Of a stretch of 17,408 nucleotides of DNA, positions 1 through 7,826 are shown piece after piece. Positions within the stretch are counted from its first letter, which is position 1, and the number at the start of each line of letters is the position of its first letter. The stretch covers positions 1 to 17,408 of the forward strand of contig JAHFMP010000004.1 of the NCBI GenBank assembly GCA_023267795.1, read 5' to 3'. The translations under genes were made by a program, and so were the position numbers. Under the pieces are notes generated by a model. That model searched no databases and had not been told where the DNA came from. It saw only the letters and a program-made list of their open reading frames with translations. The stretch comes from Candidatus Woesearchaeota archaeon (GTDB lineage Archaea > Nanobdellota > Nanobdellia > Woesearchaeales > DSVV01).

Positions 1-809
1 GCATAGACTGATTGAAATACCCCCGTACATATATGAGTAAAGCCAGTAACTGGCATGTTTGCAATATTGTAACCGAAGCTGTAGTAACCAAGAGACTGTT
101 CCCCGAGTTTCTTTCCCACAATGATATTATCAATAGTAGTAATTGTCCAGGCAAGGAACGACCCTGAAAAGAATTGTGAGCCAAGATGAAACAGGTCTTT
201 TGCAGTTTTGAAGTCAAATGAAAAAGAAGGTTTCCATGGACAAAACGCGAAAAAAAGAATCATCATAAGGAAGTGCTGAAGCAAAGATGCCCATACAATA
301 CTCCAAACACCATAGCCTGCAAAAGCAAGACCAACAACAACAATGCCATAAAAGAGCACAGAAACAATTTCAATAGAACTTTTTCTAATAAAGTTGAGGT
401 TTCGCATGAGAATAGAGCGAAAAATAACAGTAACAGAATCAAAGAGAAACATAATACTCAGTATCCTAACAAGAAGGATAAGAGTAGGATTTCCAAAGAA
501 TGTTGCAATAGCTCTTGCTGAAAAAAAGCTGATAAGGAATAGAAGTATCCCAAGAACAAATGTCAGGACAAGACCAGTGTTTGCATTTTTATCAAAGTCA
601 TTTTTGCTGACAATAATGACGTCTCCTATACCCAAACCTATAAACATAGTAAGAAAATTAATAAGAATAAGTGCAATAGCAAAAAGTCCAAAATCTTCAG
701 GAAATAAAAGTCTTGCGAGAAGAATTTTAGTAAAAGCATTAATTCCGTAAATAATAATGCTTGCACATCCAACCCAGCCAATGCTGCGTATGACTGTTTG
801 TTTGAGCAT
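1..809 (-). CDS. Wzx-type polysaccharide flippase, N-terminal part (runs off window)
   Basis: Reading the minus strand from the ATG at 807-809 gives 269 open codons to the window edge, so the C-terminus is missing. The protein starts MLKQTVIRSIGWVG and contains at least five hydrophobic segments. Its N-terminal pattern, an amphipathic start followed by LLARLLFPEDFGLFAIA, is typical of Wzx/WzxC-like oligosaccharide flippases of the MOP superfamily, as is the later stretch DNIIVGKKLGEQSLGYYSFG. An in-frame TGA lies four codons upstream of the ATG, which fixes the start. Family knowledge: these proteins move lipid-linked oligosaccharides across the cytoplasmic membrane. The gene lies 32 bp downstream of a GT-C transferase and is the last visible gene of the minus-strand operon, which suits export of the glycan built by its neighbours. 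Plus-strand frames across this stretch are low-complexity shadows. Confidence 0.9.
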   Translation of the reverse strand, partial: MLKQTVIRSIGWVGCASIIIYGINAFTKILLARLLFPEDFGLFAIALILINFLTMFIGLGIGDVIIVSKNDFDKNANTGLVLTFVLGILLFLISFFSARAIATFFGNPTLILLVRILSIMFLFDSVTVIFRSILMRNLNFIRKSSIEIVSVLFYGIVVVGLAFAGYGVWSIVWASLLQHFLMMILFFAFCPWKPSFSFDFKTAKDLFHLGSQFFSGSFLAWTITTIDNIIVGKKLGEQSLGYYSFGYNIANMPVTGFTHICTGVFQSVY

Positions 810-841
810 TTTAATCTTTCAGTCTCCAATCTTATCCTGTC

Positions 842-2599
842 TTATCCATAATCAATATAAACTGATTCCAAATTTCCATAAACCAGATTAAATAATTTGT
901 CATATTTTTCAGTAGGAAGCAGAAGTGTTGTTGAGCCATCCATTTGCGTAATTTCCCCATTATTGATAAAAGAATAAAGCCTTGCAAGAATTTTCCCATC
1001 ACTATTCACAGCAGTAGCAATAACCTCATAGCCATTGTGTTCTAAAACATGTCCAAGCAATGCAAAGTGTGATGAAGTAACAAAGGCGTACTCAAAAGGA
1101 AGTTTATTTACTAATTCATTATTTTCTTTGCTTGTTTCTGTAATACTAAGCTCTGCAAGGAGCTGTTCATAAATTTGCTCACTTGTCAGGTCAAGGTCAC
1201 CAATAATTGTTCTGTTAAAATAATATTGTCCCACAAAAGATTCCACATCCACAAAGATGGTGCTGTTTTCTGCAGTATGCTCACGAACATAGTATCCCAG
1301 TGTTTTGATTCCTGTATTTTCCTCAGCTCTTCCAAAAACAGGAGCAGGCATATTAATCTCAAAGAAATCCTGATGATAAACAACACTACTTATAATAACT
1401 ATCGTATGAAACAGGAATAGGAAAGAAGAAATAGTGAGGAGAAAATAAAAAAATACAGCAATACTTCTTTTTTTTGTCTGGAATGATTGAATCCACTCAA
1501 TAAAGAAAAGAAAAACATACCCTGTCATGAAAATAAGTGCTGTTATGGAATACGTATTATAAACCCGAAGCTCGTAAGAGGCAGGAACAACAAGAAATAA
1601 CCAGGGAGTTGTGTATAAAATAAACCAACCAAAAAATATAAAACTTTCTCGCTTTATCTGTTTTAACATAACTAAAATAATGTACAACAAAAATCCAAAG
1701 AGAATAACAAATGTGAAAAGCAAACCTATATTCTCAACAAAAGAAGTAAATAAGTGCTTTACATAAAATCCAATTACTATTGGTTTTGAATGAAATATGT
1801 TGAGATATGAATGAAGGAAGAGCCCTTTGGTGTACAAGTAAATTGCACCAAGAACAGTGGGAGTCAATATAAAAATAAAGAGAACAAATCCATATAAGCT
1901 AAATACCTGCCTTAAAGAATAGTAGATTCTCTTTACTAATCCTTGTTGTTTAGTTTCAGAAGAATATATATAACTACAAAACAAAAGAAGAGGAATTATT
2001 GCAACTGCTTGATTATCTGTCATAAGGTAATAAGCAATGGAAGAGTATCCTAACAGTTTATAGAACTGTTTTTTTGTCTTGAAGAAACGAATAAAAAAAT
2101 AAATAGTCATAAAAAAATAAAAGAGTCCAGAAATACCATTAAGCCCAATACTTCTCGAGAAAGCAACATGCGATGGTAAGATAGCAAGCAGAAAAGCAAC
2201 AATAAAACCATAAGTTTTATTATATATTTCTTTGCCGAGAATATATGCCATGAGTACAGATCCAGTACCAACAAAGATATATGGAAGATGAATAGTAAAC
2301 TCTGTGAATGAAATTCCAAGAAGTGCATAAAAATAGTAGAATATTGTTCCAAAAAAGAGATTCCCCCAACCCCTTCCAAAATTAAAAAATCGAAATAATT
2401 CTGTTGCAATTATTTCAATGCTTGGATGAAAAAGTGCATAAACAGGTTTTAGAGCATGCTCAAACAAAAAAATTTCATCACTGCTCACCATCACAGTACC
2501 TATCCTAAATGAGTAAAGCCTTAGCGTGAATGATATAGTAATTAGAATCAAAATATGAAGAAAAGTATTATTGTAGCAATGTGACTGCGTTCGTCTCAT
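842..2599 (-). CDS. GT-C membrane glycosyltransferase (GT39/ArnT-like)
   Basis: This 585-residue protein has about ten hydrophobic segments up to roughly residue 415, then a soluble tail of about 170 residues. The first segment (about 12-30) is followed by VSSDEIFLFEHAL. Asp41-Glu42 there match the acidic pair in the first outer loop of GT39-type GT-C enzymes such as protein mannosyltransferases and ArnT. Family knowledge: these enzymes take a sugar from a polyprenyl-phosphate donor on the outer face of the membrane. The ATG overlaps the rmlA stop by 4 bp (ATGA), so the two are probably translationally coupled. The tail (about 416-585) is probably extracytoplasmic and contains the sequons NST and NRT. 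Acceptor and sugar cannot be read from the sequence, and a non-catalytic GT-C relative is possible. Confidence 0.8.
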   Translation of the reverse strand: MRRTQSHCYNNTFLHILILITISFTLRLYSFRIGTVMVSSDEIFLFEHALKPVYALFHPSIEIIATELFRFFNFGRGWGNLFFGTIFYYFYALLGISFTEFTIHLPYIFVGTGSVLMAYILGKEIYNKTYGFIVAFLLAILPSHVAFSRSIGLNGISGLFYFFMTIYFFIRFFKTKKQFYKLLGYSSIAYYLMTDNQAVAIIPLLLFCSYIYSSETKQQGLVKRIYYSLRQVFSLYGFVLFIFILTPTVLGAIYLYTKGLFLHSYLNIFHSKPIVIGFYVKHLFTSFVENIGLLFTFVILFGFLLYIILVMLKQIKRESFIFFGWFILYTTPWLFLVVPASYELRVYNTYSITALIFMTGYVFLFFIEWIQSFQTKKRSIAVFFYFLLTISSFLFLFHTIVIISSVVYHQDFFEINMPAPVFGRAEENTGIKTLGYYVREHTAENSTIFVDVESFVGQYYFNRTIIGDLDLTSEQIYEQLLAELSITETSKENNELVNKLPFEYAFVTSSHFALLGHVLEHNGYEVIATAVNSDGKILARLYSFINNGEITQMDGSTTLLLPTEKYDKLFNLVYGNLESVYIDYG

Positions 2600-3354
2600 T
2601 TTTTTGACTCTTTTTCTTTCACTAATGCAGAAGCACTATGCAGTGTTTCAATAGTTCCTGCATCTGTCCAAAATCCATTAACAATTGCGCAATTCATACT
2701 ACCATTCTTCACATACCAATTATTCACATCAGTTATCTCTAATTCTCCTCTTACAGAAGGCTTCAATGTCCGAATAATATCAAAAACACGATGATCATAA
2801 ATGTACAACCCTGTGACTGCATATGATGACTTTGGTTTTGTTGGTTTTTCCTCAATCCCCACTATTCTTTTTGTCTCAGCATCAAAAATAGGTACACCAA
2901 ATCTTCTGTTATCTTTTACTTCCTTAATAAAAATCATTGCACCATTCTCGTGCTTTGTCATTTCATTTTTAAAATTATCTTCAAATATATTATCTCCAAG
3001 AATAACTGCAACACTATCTTTTCCTGCAAAAAGCTCAGCTAATCGTAATGCATCTGCAATTCCTCCTGCCCCTTTCTGAACAGCGTAATGAAACTGGACT
3101 ACTGGATATTGTGTATTATTCCATTTGTTGAGATCTGCAATGAACTCTTCCCCATGCCCCAAAAGCCGTAAGAAATCTCCTGCAAACTCAATTCCTGTGA
3201 CAATAAGAATTTCAGTAATTCCCATCTTCAGCAGAGTTTCAATGGGATAACAAATCATTGGCTTGTTATATACTGGAAGAAGATGCTTATTTGTTACTTT
3301 TGTCAATGGGTATAATCGTGTCCCAAAACCTCCTCCAAGTATTACTCCTTTCAT
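2596..3354 (-). CDS. rmlA: Glucose-1-phosphate thymidylyltransferase (RmlA), short form
   Basis: This 252-residue protein makes dTDP-glucose from glucose-1-phosphate and dTTP in the cytoplasm, the first step toward dTDP-deoxysugars. The nucleotide-binding signature GGGFGTRLYPLT begins at residue 7, followed by KHLLPVYNKPMI. GDNIFED (120-126) supplies one metal-binding Asp and WTDAGT (229-234) the second. VGIEEKP and GELEITDVNNWY are further family motifs. It is shorter than classical bacterial RmlA (about 290) and lacks the C-terminal extension, as many archaeal and short bacterial homologues do. It lies 36 bp downstream of rmlB and overlaps the following GT-C gene by 4 bp. The relaxed specificity of this superfamily leaves another NTP or sugar-1-phosphate possible, but the adjacent rmlB supports the dTDP-glucose role. 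Confidence 0.92.
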   Translation of the reverse strand: MKGVILGGGFGTRLYPLTKVTNKHLLPVYNKPMICYPIETLLKMGITEILIVTGIEFAGDFLRLLGHGEEFIADLNKWNNTQYPVVQFHYAVQKGAGGIADALRLAELFAGKDSVAVILGDNIFEDNFKNEMTKHENGAMIFIKEVKDNRRFGVPIFDAETKRIVGIEEKPTKPKSSYAVTGLYIYDHRVFDIIRTLKPSVRGELEITDVNNWYVKNGSMNCAIVNGFWTDAGTIETLHSASALVKEKESKK

Positions 3355-3390
3355 TCTATCATTCCCAGGCGCAGAAATATTGTTGCCTTT

Positions 3391-4356
3391 TTAATGTTTT
3401 AGCCTCTTCCACCATAATGGATTTTCACTGTACCAACGAGTTGTAAGTTTTAACGCCTCATCAAATGAAAAACAAGGTTTCCATCCTAACTTCTTTATTT
3501 TTCTACTATCAATTGCGTACCTCCTATCATGCCCGGGCCTATCTTGAACATATTGAATAAAAGATACATCTTTTCCTAAAATAGAAAGTATTTTTTTTGC
3601 AAGAACTATGTTTGGAACTTCATTATTAGCTCCAATCAAGTATGTTTCCCCAATAATCCCTTTCTGAAGAACAACATCAATCGCACGACAATGGTCCTCT
3701 ACATAAATCCAATCTCTTACGTAAAGCCCATCCCCATACACCGGAATTTTCTTTTCTTCCAAAAGATTAGTAATAAACAAAGGAATAATTTTCTCAGGAA
3801 ATTGGAATGAACCAAAATTATTTGACGAATTACTTATTGTAACAGGAAGCTTGAATGTATGAAAATAGGCACTCACAAGGTGATCTGATGCTGCTTTGGA
3901 TGCAGCATACGGACTTCTTGGGGCATATGCTGTTTTTTCTGTAAACTTTTCAGGACTGTTCAATGGAAGTGCGCCATACACTTCATCTGTTGATACATGA
4001 TGAAATCTTTTCACTTTATTTTTTCTTGCAGCTTCCAATAATGAAAGTGTTCCAATAACATTTGCCTTGATAAAAGGTTCAGGATCATGAATACTCCTAT
4101 CCACATGTGATTCTGCAGCAAAATGAACAATAACATCAACATCATTTGTTATGTTAAGCATTTTTTGTTTATCACAGATATCTGCATGAACAAACTCATA
4201 GTTTTTTACACCATTGAGCTCACTCAAATTTTCAGAATTTCCAGCATACGTCAGTAAATCAACATTAATAATGATATCATCGTGGTACATTCTATGCCAA
4301 TAAAGAATAAAATTAGCACCAATAAACCCACAGCCGCCAGTCACAAGGATCTTCAT
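3391..4356 (-). CDS. rmlB: dTDP-glucose 4,6-dehydratase (RmlB)
   Basis: This 321-residue extended SDR converts dTDP-glucose to dTDP-4-keto-6-deoxyglucose using bound NAD+. The Rossmann motif TGGCGFIG occupies residues 6-13 and FAAESHVDRSI follows at about 79-89. The dehydratase triad STDEVYG gives Thr123, Asp124 and Glu125, and the catalytic pair is Tyr150-x-x-x-Lys154 (YAASK). Substrate-binding blocks SNNFGSFQFPEKIIP, RDWIYVEDH and QDRPGHDRRYAID are all present and in family order. The length is close to archaeal homologues and slightly below bacterial ones (about 350). The start overlaps the stop of the upstream cupin gene by 4 bp (ATGA), indicating coupled translation. All key residues are intact, so the enzyme is expected to be active. 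Confidence 0.95.
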   Translation of the reverse strand: MKILVTGGCGFIGANFILYWHRMYHDDIIINVDLLTYAGNSENLSELNGVKNYEFVHADICDKQKMLNITNDVDVIVHFAAESHVDRSIHDPEPFIKANVIGTLSLLEAARKNKVKRFHHVSTDEVYGALPLNSPEKFTEKTAYAPRSPYAASKAASDHLVSAYFHTFKLPVTISNSSNNFGSFQFPEKIIPLFITNLLEEKKIPVYGDGLYVRDWIYVEDHCRAIDVVLQKGIIGETYLIGANNEVPNIVLAKKILSILGKDVSFIQYVQDRPGHDRRYAIDSRKIKKLGWKPCFSFDEALKLTTRWYSENPLWWKRLKH

Positions 4357-4850
4357 TTGACAATCCCTTGCTCCAATTCTTCCTCTAAATACTCTACTTG
4401 TTCATCTTTCAAGTCAGGATCATACGGCGGGTCTGGAAAATTAACAAGCCACGCTTCTTCACTCCCAATATTTTGCAATCCTGTTGCAATGTTAGCAGGG
4501 ATAAAAAGACGTTGTGGACTAGATGCATCAAGGATATGCTCTTCTCTCTTTTTATCTTTGTAAAGAATAATTTTCATTTTTCCTTTAATGCAAATATACT
4601 GTGCTGCACGCATACGATGAAGATGATAACCTTTAAATGCTCCAGACTTTATTGCTGTGAGATATAGAAGTGTTTTCTTTCCATCCTTAAAAAGCTCAAC
4701 AAGAAACCCATTCTCATGTTTAGTATTATCAAATGTTTGCACTTTTTTTGCCTGCTCAACATGTGCGATCTGCATGATACCATGAATTTCAGCGTGCTTT
4801 AAATAATTTTTGGGGAATTCTGAAGAGCTATTGCTCAATTTTATAGACAT
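4353..4850 (-). CDS. RmlC/FdtA-like cupin, deoxysugar epimerase or ketoisomerase
   Basis: This is a soluble single-domain cupin of 165 residues from the ATG at 4850. I chose that start because it keeps the segment IHGIMQ, which aligns with the usual N-terminal strand of RmlC-like proteins, and overlaps the upstream gene by only 23 bp. An ATG at 4775 is the alternative, while an upstream ATG at 4934 would overlap by over 100 bp. The cupin core includes FKGYHLHRM with His76 and His78, then YICIKGKMKIILY and LFIPANIATG, ending with VNFPDPPYDPDLKDE. Family knowledge: COG1898-type cupins include dTDP-4-keto-6-deoxyglucose 3,5-epimerase, and the related FdtA/QdtA proteins are 3,4-ketoisomerases. 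Its place directly before rmlB and rmlA shows it acts on the dTDP-4-keto sugar. I cannot decide between epimerase and ketoisomerase by eye. Confidence 0.75.
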   Translation of the reverse strand: MSIKLSNSSSEFPKNYLKHAEIHGIMQIAHVEQAKKVQTFDNTKHENGFLVELFKDGKKTLLYLTAIKSGAFKGYHLHRMRAAQYICIKGKMKIILYKDKKREEHILDASSPQRLFIPANIATGLQNIGSEEAWLVNFPDPPYDPDLKDEQVEYLEEELEQGIVK

Positions 4851-6579
4851 AAAACATGAATGGCTGACCATTCTTGGTTTCATAAAATTGACAATAAAGC
4901 TTTTCGTAGATTCCAACAGTACAAGTGTCAACAATTCTCAGCAATGTTGCGTTTAGCAATAAAAAACTCTGCTCTTTACTGAGAGAAACAGCATAAAATG
5001 CGTCATTTTTTCTGCCATTTTCAACCAACATATAAATGACATTCTCATCCAAAGGCATCTTATATGCAGCAAAATCAAAAAAATCATAATTTGTAAAAGT
5101 TCTACTAATAAGTATATCATCTTTTGTTTGATAATAACTGCTATTCGCGCTAAACATATAGAAATCCAGCTCTTCTCCAGTAAAATCACGATACAATGTT
5201 TTGAATAACTCTACATTCGCATAATTATGTGCATTATAACCTCCACGGAGATGAACTGTACTATGAACAATGTTTACTAAAAGAGTTGGAATAATAACAA
5301 GTACAAAACATATTTTCAAAAGTTTTACTCCATTCCATACCCTTCCTAAGAAAAGAACATCTTTCTTCTCAAGAAGAGAATTGATATATGAAACGTATGT
5401 TAAGCAAAACAAAAATAGAGGGACAATTGCAAGCGTCATGTAACGCATATCTGTCCCTGAATATAATGGATTTTTCATAACATCAAACTGATAAAAAAAC
5501 AGAACAACAACAAACCAAAGAGCGTAAAAAAGACAGAACTTGAATTCTCTGGATTGTAATTCCTCAAATCTTGCATTATCATACACAAATGTAATTACTT
5601 TTTTTAAGATATTTCTTTTTTTATAAATCAGAAAGATAAAAGAGGCCATTAAAAACCAAAAGAAAAAAAATCCAAATGCTGCTGTTACTGTATTTGGCAT
5701 CCTGACAATAGACTCTTTTAATGATAAGATTGCCGGCATACTCTGATCTGCGTTGTAATCCCATGATTTATTTAATAAAAGCCGCTCATACACATATTCA
5801 ATTCTAAACATAGGAAAGGCATTTAACTCATTTCCATTATCATAGAATAACGGATAAACAGGATTTATAAAAAGAAATGCAAAAATGAAATAAGGAACGT
5901 ACGTAATTATATTTTTTCGTAAAAATAAAAGGAGGTAACAAAAAATAACTACAGGCAAGATAAGTGTTGATGCTTTTGTTTTTAGGCCAAGAAAAGTTAT
6001 GACACAAAGAACTACAATATACCAATATTTTTTGTATTTTTGGATATTTTTCCTTTCTTCACTAAGCTCATACCATAAAAACAGCAAAAACCCAGCAGCA
6101 ATAAAAAATTCTGCTATAATTCCAAAGTCATACATAAACAACAACGAGGAGAATAAAGAAGGCAGTGAAAGAAAAAATAAAACCCCAAATACTGCAAAAA
6201 ATCTTGATCCTGTACTTTTTAACAAATGAACAAAAATAATCAAAGAGGTTACTGCTATAAAAACTACCTTTAGAAAAAAATATGGAAAAGGCTCCCACCC
6301 ATAAACCTGATATATTCCTTTGATGATGAATGCCTCTACTATCCTCGTTCTAACCCCTTGCGCATATGCTCCTCGAAAAAAATCCAAACCTGGAAAGAAA
6401 AGGTCAGAAACCATTGTACTGATTTTAAGAGTACTAGCATCCCGGATAAACTCAAAATCCTGTTGACCATGCGTATCAAAATACAAACCATATGCATACG
6501 TTGTTCCATACAATAAGCTAAAGATAAATAGAAGAATAGATATGCCTGCAATATGCTTTTTTTGTATTGCTTTTTTCAT
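4828..6579 (-). CDS. Polytopic membrane protein, possible GT-C glycosyltransferase
   Basis: This 583-residue protein has a short Lys-rich N-terminus, a first membrane segment at about 9-30, further hydrophobic segments up to about residue 440, and a soluble C-terminal region of about 140 residues. The overall architecture (outer loop after the first helix, about 9-11 helices, C-terminal soluble part) resembles GT-C transferases. The first loop has acidic residues (FDTHGQQDFEF, Asp35 and Asp41) but no clean DE pair, so catalytic function is not established. It is the first gene of the minus-strand operon that continues with cupin, rmlB, rmlA, a GT39-like gene and a flippase, which implies a role in the same glycan pathway. 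A TATA-like element lies about 30 bp upstream of the ATG. A polymerase- or ligase-like role is an alternative. Confidence 0.65.
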   Translation of the reverse strand: MKKAIQKKHIAGISILLFIFSLLYGTTYAYGLYFDTHGQQDFEFIRDASTLKISTMVSDLFFPGLDFFRGAYAQGVRTRIVEAFIIKGIYQVYGWEPFPYFFLKVVFIAVTSLIIFVHLLKSTGSRFFAVFGVLFFLSLPSLFSSLLFMYDFGIIAEFFIAAGFLLFLWYELSEERKNIQKYKKYWYIVVLCVITFLGLKTKASTLILPVVIFCYLLLFLRKNIITYVPYFIFAFLFINPVYPLFYDNGNELNAFPMFRIEYVYERLLLNKSWDYNADQSMPAILSLKESIVRMPNTVTAAFGFFFFWFLMASFIFLIYKKRNILKKVITFVYDNARFEELQSREFKFCLFYALWFVVVLFFYQFDVMKNPLYSGTDMRYMTLAIVPLFLFCLTYVSYINSLLEKKDVLFLGRVWNGVKLLKICFVLVIIPTLLVNIVHSTVHLRGGYNAHNYANVELFKTLYRDFTGEELDFYMFSANSSYYQTKDDILISRTFTNYDFFDFAAYKMPLDENVIYMLVENGRKNDAFYAVSLSKEQSFLLLNATLLRIVDTCTVGIYEKLYCQFYETKNGQPFMFYVYKIEQ

Positions 6580-6590
6580 TTGGCAAAACC

Positions 6591-6598
6591 TTTAAAAG
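6591..6598 (+). promoter_or_regulatory. TATA box for the GT4 gene at 6621
   Basis: TTTAAAAG is centred about 26 bp upstream of the ATG at 6621, the canonical archaeal TATA-to-start distance, with the A/C-rich stretch CAAAACC just before it. No Shine-Dalgarno sequence precedes the ATG, so a leaderless mRNA is likely. It overlaps the control region of the divergent operon, so the two may compete or be co-regulated. Confidence 0.6.
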
Positions 6599-6603
6599 CG
6601 GAT

Positions 6604-6613
6604 GATTAATAAA
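6604..6613 (-). promoter_or_regulatory. TATA-like box for the minus-strand glycan operon
   Basis: On the minus strand this reads TTTATTAATC, preceded by an A-rich stretch that could act as a BRE. Its centre is about 29-30 bp upstream of the ATG at 6579, the expected distance for a leaderless or nearly leaderless archaeal transcript. It shares a 41-bp divergent gap with the promoter of the opposite gene. The match is weaker than the plus-strand box next to it. Confidence 0.45.
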
Positions 6614-6620
6614 CTTTTTC

Positions 6621-7775
6621 ATGGAGCAACAACCTTTACAACGCCTCTTTTCTTATCCCAAAAATAGTGTTCTGCCTTGGAACATTTGGAAATCTCAAAT
6701 AGTCCGGGATAAAAAAAAATTATCTATTGGATGGTGCGCACCTTTTCCTCCAATTCCTAATGGCGGTGCTGTAATGACTGAAAAAGTTATTCAGGAAATG
6801 CTCAGAAGAAAAGATAAAGAAAACATTGAGGTTTATGCTATTCCTGAAAATGGAAAGATTGACAAACAAAAATTCAAATTGGTAAAATATGCAAATATTA
6901 CTTATCCTTTAGATGTCATTTTCTTTTTTTCAACAGAATATCTTTTTCAACGTTATAATCACCACACAAAATACATTGCCTGGCAAACAATTCATTTTCT
7001 TATTGATGAAAAGCCAACAGAACTGGAAATTTTTGAGAAAATAAAGCATGCTGATTTTGTTGCAGCACCAACAAAGATGGCTGAAAAAGAATACAGAGAA
7101 CATGGAATAAAGAATATTCGCTATGTTCCAGAGGGGATTGAATTATACCACTATCCATTTACTGTAAAAAAGAAAAAAAAGATTATTTTCATTTCACGAA
7201 GCATGTACTACAAAGGAGTCATGCCATTCCTTGACGCAATTCCATTTATTATCCAAAAACATGATGATATCATTATTGAAGCAAACATTCCTATTGATAG
7301 CAACTCTCCATACCTTTCTGATATAATTACTGCACTTAAAGAAAAACAAACACGCTATCATAAAAATTTCCATTATAACTCATTATGGCTTCCGGAAGAA
7401 AAGATTCGAAAAATGTACGCTGACGCCTCAATTATGCTTCTTCCCAGCAATAATGAAGGGTTTGGAATTCCAATTGTTGAAGCAATGGCATCAGGAACAA
7501 TCCCTATTGTTGCAGACAGGGCACCGATGAACGAGCTTGTGAAACATAACAAGACAGGGATATGTCTTCCACTAAAAAGACAGAAGAAATATCACTATGT
7601 TGAATTCCCTCTTGTCAAAAACATTGTCTCTGCATGTGATTCTGTTTTACGAGATCCTAAATCATATATAAAGATGCAGAAAAATGCACGAAAAAAGGTT
7701 GAACAAGAATATACTATCGAACATACTGTTGATCTTCTTCTTTCCTTAGCACGAAAAATAGTTCAAAGGAGATGA
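6621..7775 (+). CDS. GT4-family glycosyltransferase
   Basis: This 384-residue GT-B enzyme is probably cytoplasmic, with no signal or membrane segment. The N-terminal domain begins near residue 34 with SIGWCAPFPPIPNGGA, whose glycine loop is usual for the acceptor side. The C-terminal nucleotide-sugar domain opens near 188 with IIFISRSMYYKG. It carries the E-x7-E signature in LLPSNNEGFGIPIVEAMASG (Glu279 and Glu287), followed by the family-typical block IPIVADRAPMNELV. The start is supported by a TATA box about 26 bp upstream, implying a leaderless transcript. It is a single-gene transcript, diverging from the large minus operon and converging on the methyltransferase at 7827, with a 13-bp inverted repeat in the gap. 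Family knowledge supports sugar transfer to a lipid-linked intermediate. Donor and acceptor are unknown. Confidence 0.88.
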   Translation: MEQQPLQRLFSYPKNSVLPWNIWKSQIVRDKKKLSIGWCAPFPPIPNGGAVMTEKVIQEMLRRKDKENIEVYAIPENGKIDKQKFKLVKYANITYPLDVIFFFSTEYLFQRYNHHTKYIAWQTIHFLIDEKPTELEIFEKIKHADFVAAPTKMAEKEYREHGIKNIRYVPEGIELYHYPFTVKKKKKIIFISRSMYYKGVMPFLDAIPFIIQKHDDIIIEANIPIDSNSPYLSDIITALKEKQTRYHKNFHYNSLWLPEEKIRKMYADASIMLLPSNNEGFGIPIVEAMASGTIPIVADRAPMNELVKHNKTGICLPLKRQKKYHYVEFPLVKNIVSACDSVLRDPKSYIKMQKNARKKVEQEYTIEHTVDLLLSLARKIVQRR

Positions 7776-7781
7776 ACAAAT

Positions 7782-7818
7782 TTAAGAGAATTTTGCTATT
7801 TATGTAAAATTCTCTTAA
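7782..7818. terminator. Perfect 13-bp inverted repeat between convergent genes
   Basis: TTAAGAGAATTTT (7782-7794) pairs with AAAATTCTCTTAA (7806-7818) around an 11-base loop. It fills the short gap between the plus-strand GT4 stop and the minus-strand methyltransferase stop, so on either transcript it would form a 3' hairpin. Archaeal termination normally relies on U-tracts, which are short here, so this could be a bidirectional terminator or a 3'-end stabiliser. The 12-mer AGAGAATTTTGC inside it recurs at 11635. Confidence 0.55.
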
Positions 7819-7826
7819 CGCTTATC

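Noticed and set aside
273..750. Two open plus-strand frames of 82 and 118 codons over the left end
   Set aside because: They are antisense shadows of the Wzx flippase read on the minus strand; their products are basic, low-complexity and match no family I recognise.
638..829. A 63-codon minus-strand frame near the flippase start
   Set aside because: It is a different frame of the same strand and overlaps the clear flippase start at 809; its Leu/Phe-rich product is an out-of-frame artefact.
4851..4934. Extended start for the cupin at 4934
   Set aside because: It would overlap the C-terminal coding part of the upstream membrane protein by over 100 bp, and the extra residues are unlike RmlC-type N-termini; 4850 or 4775 fits better.
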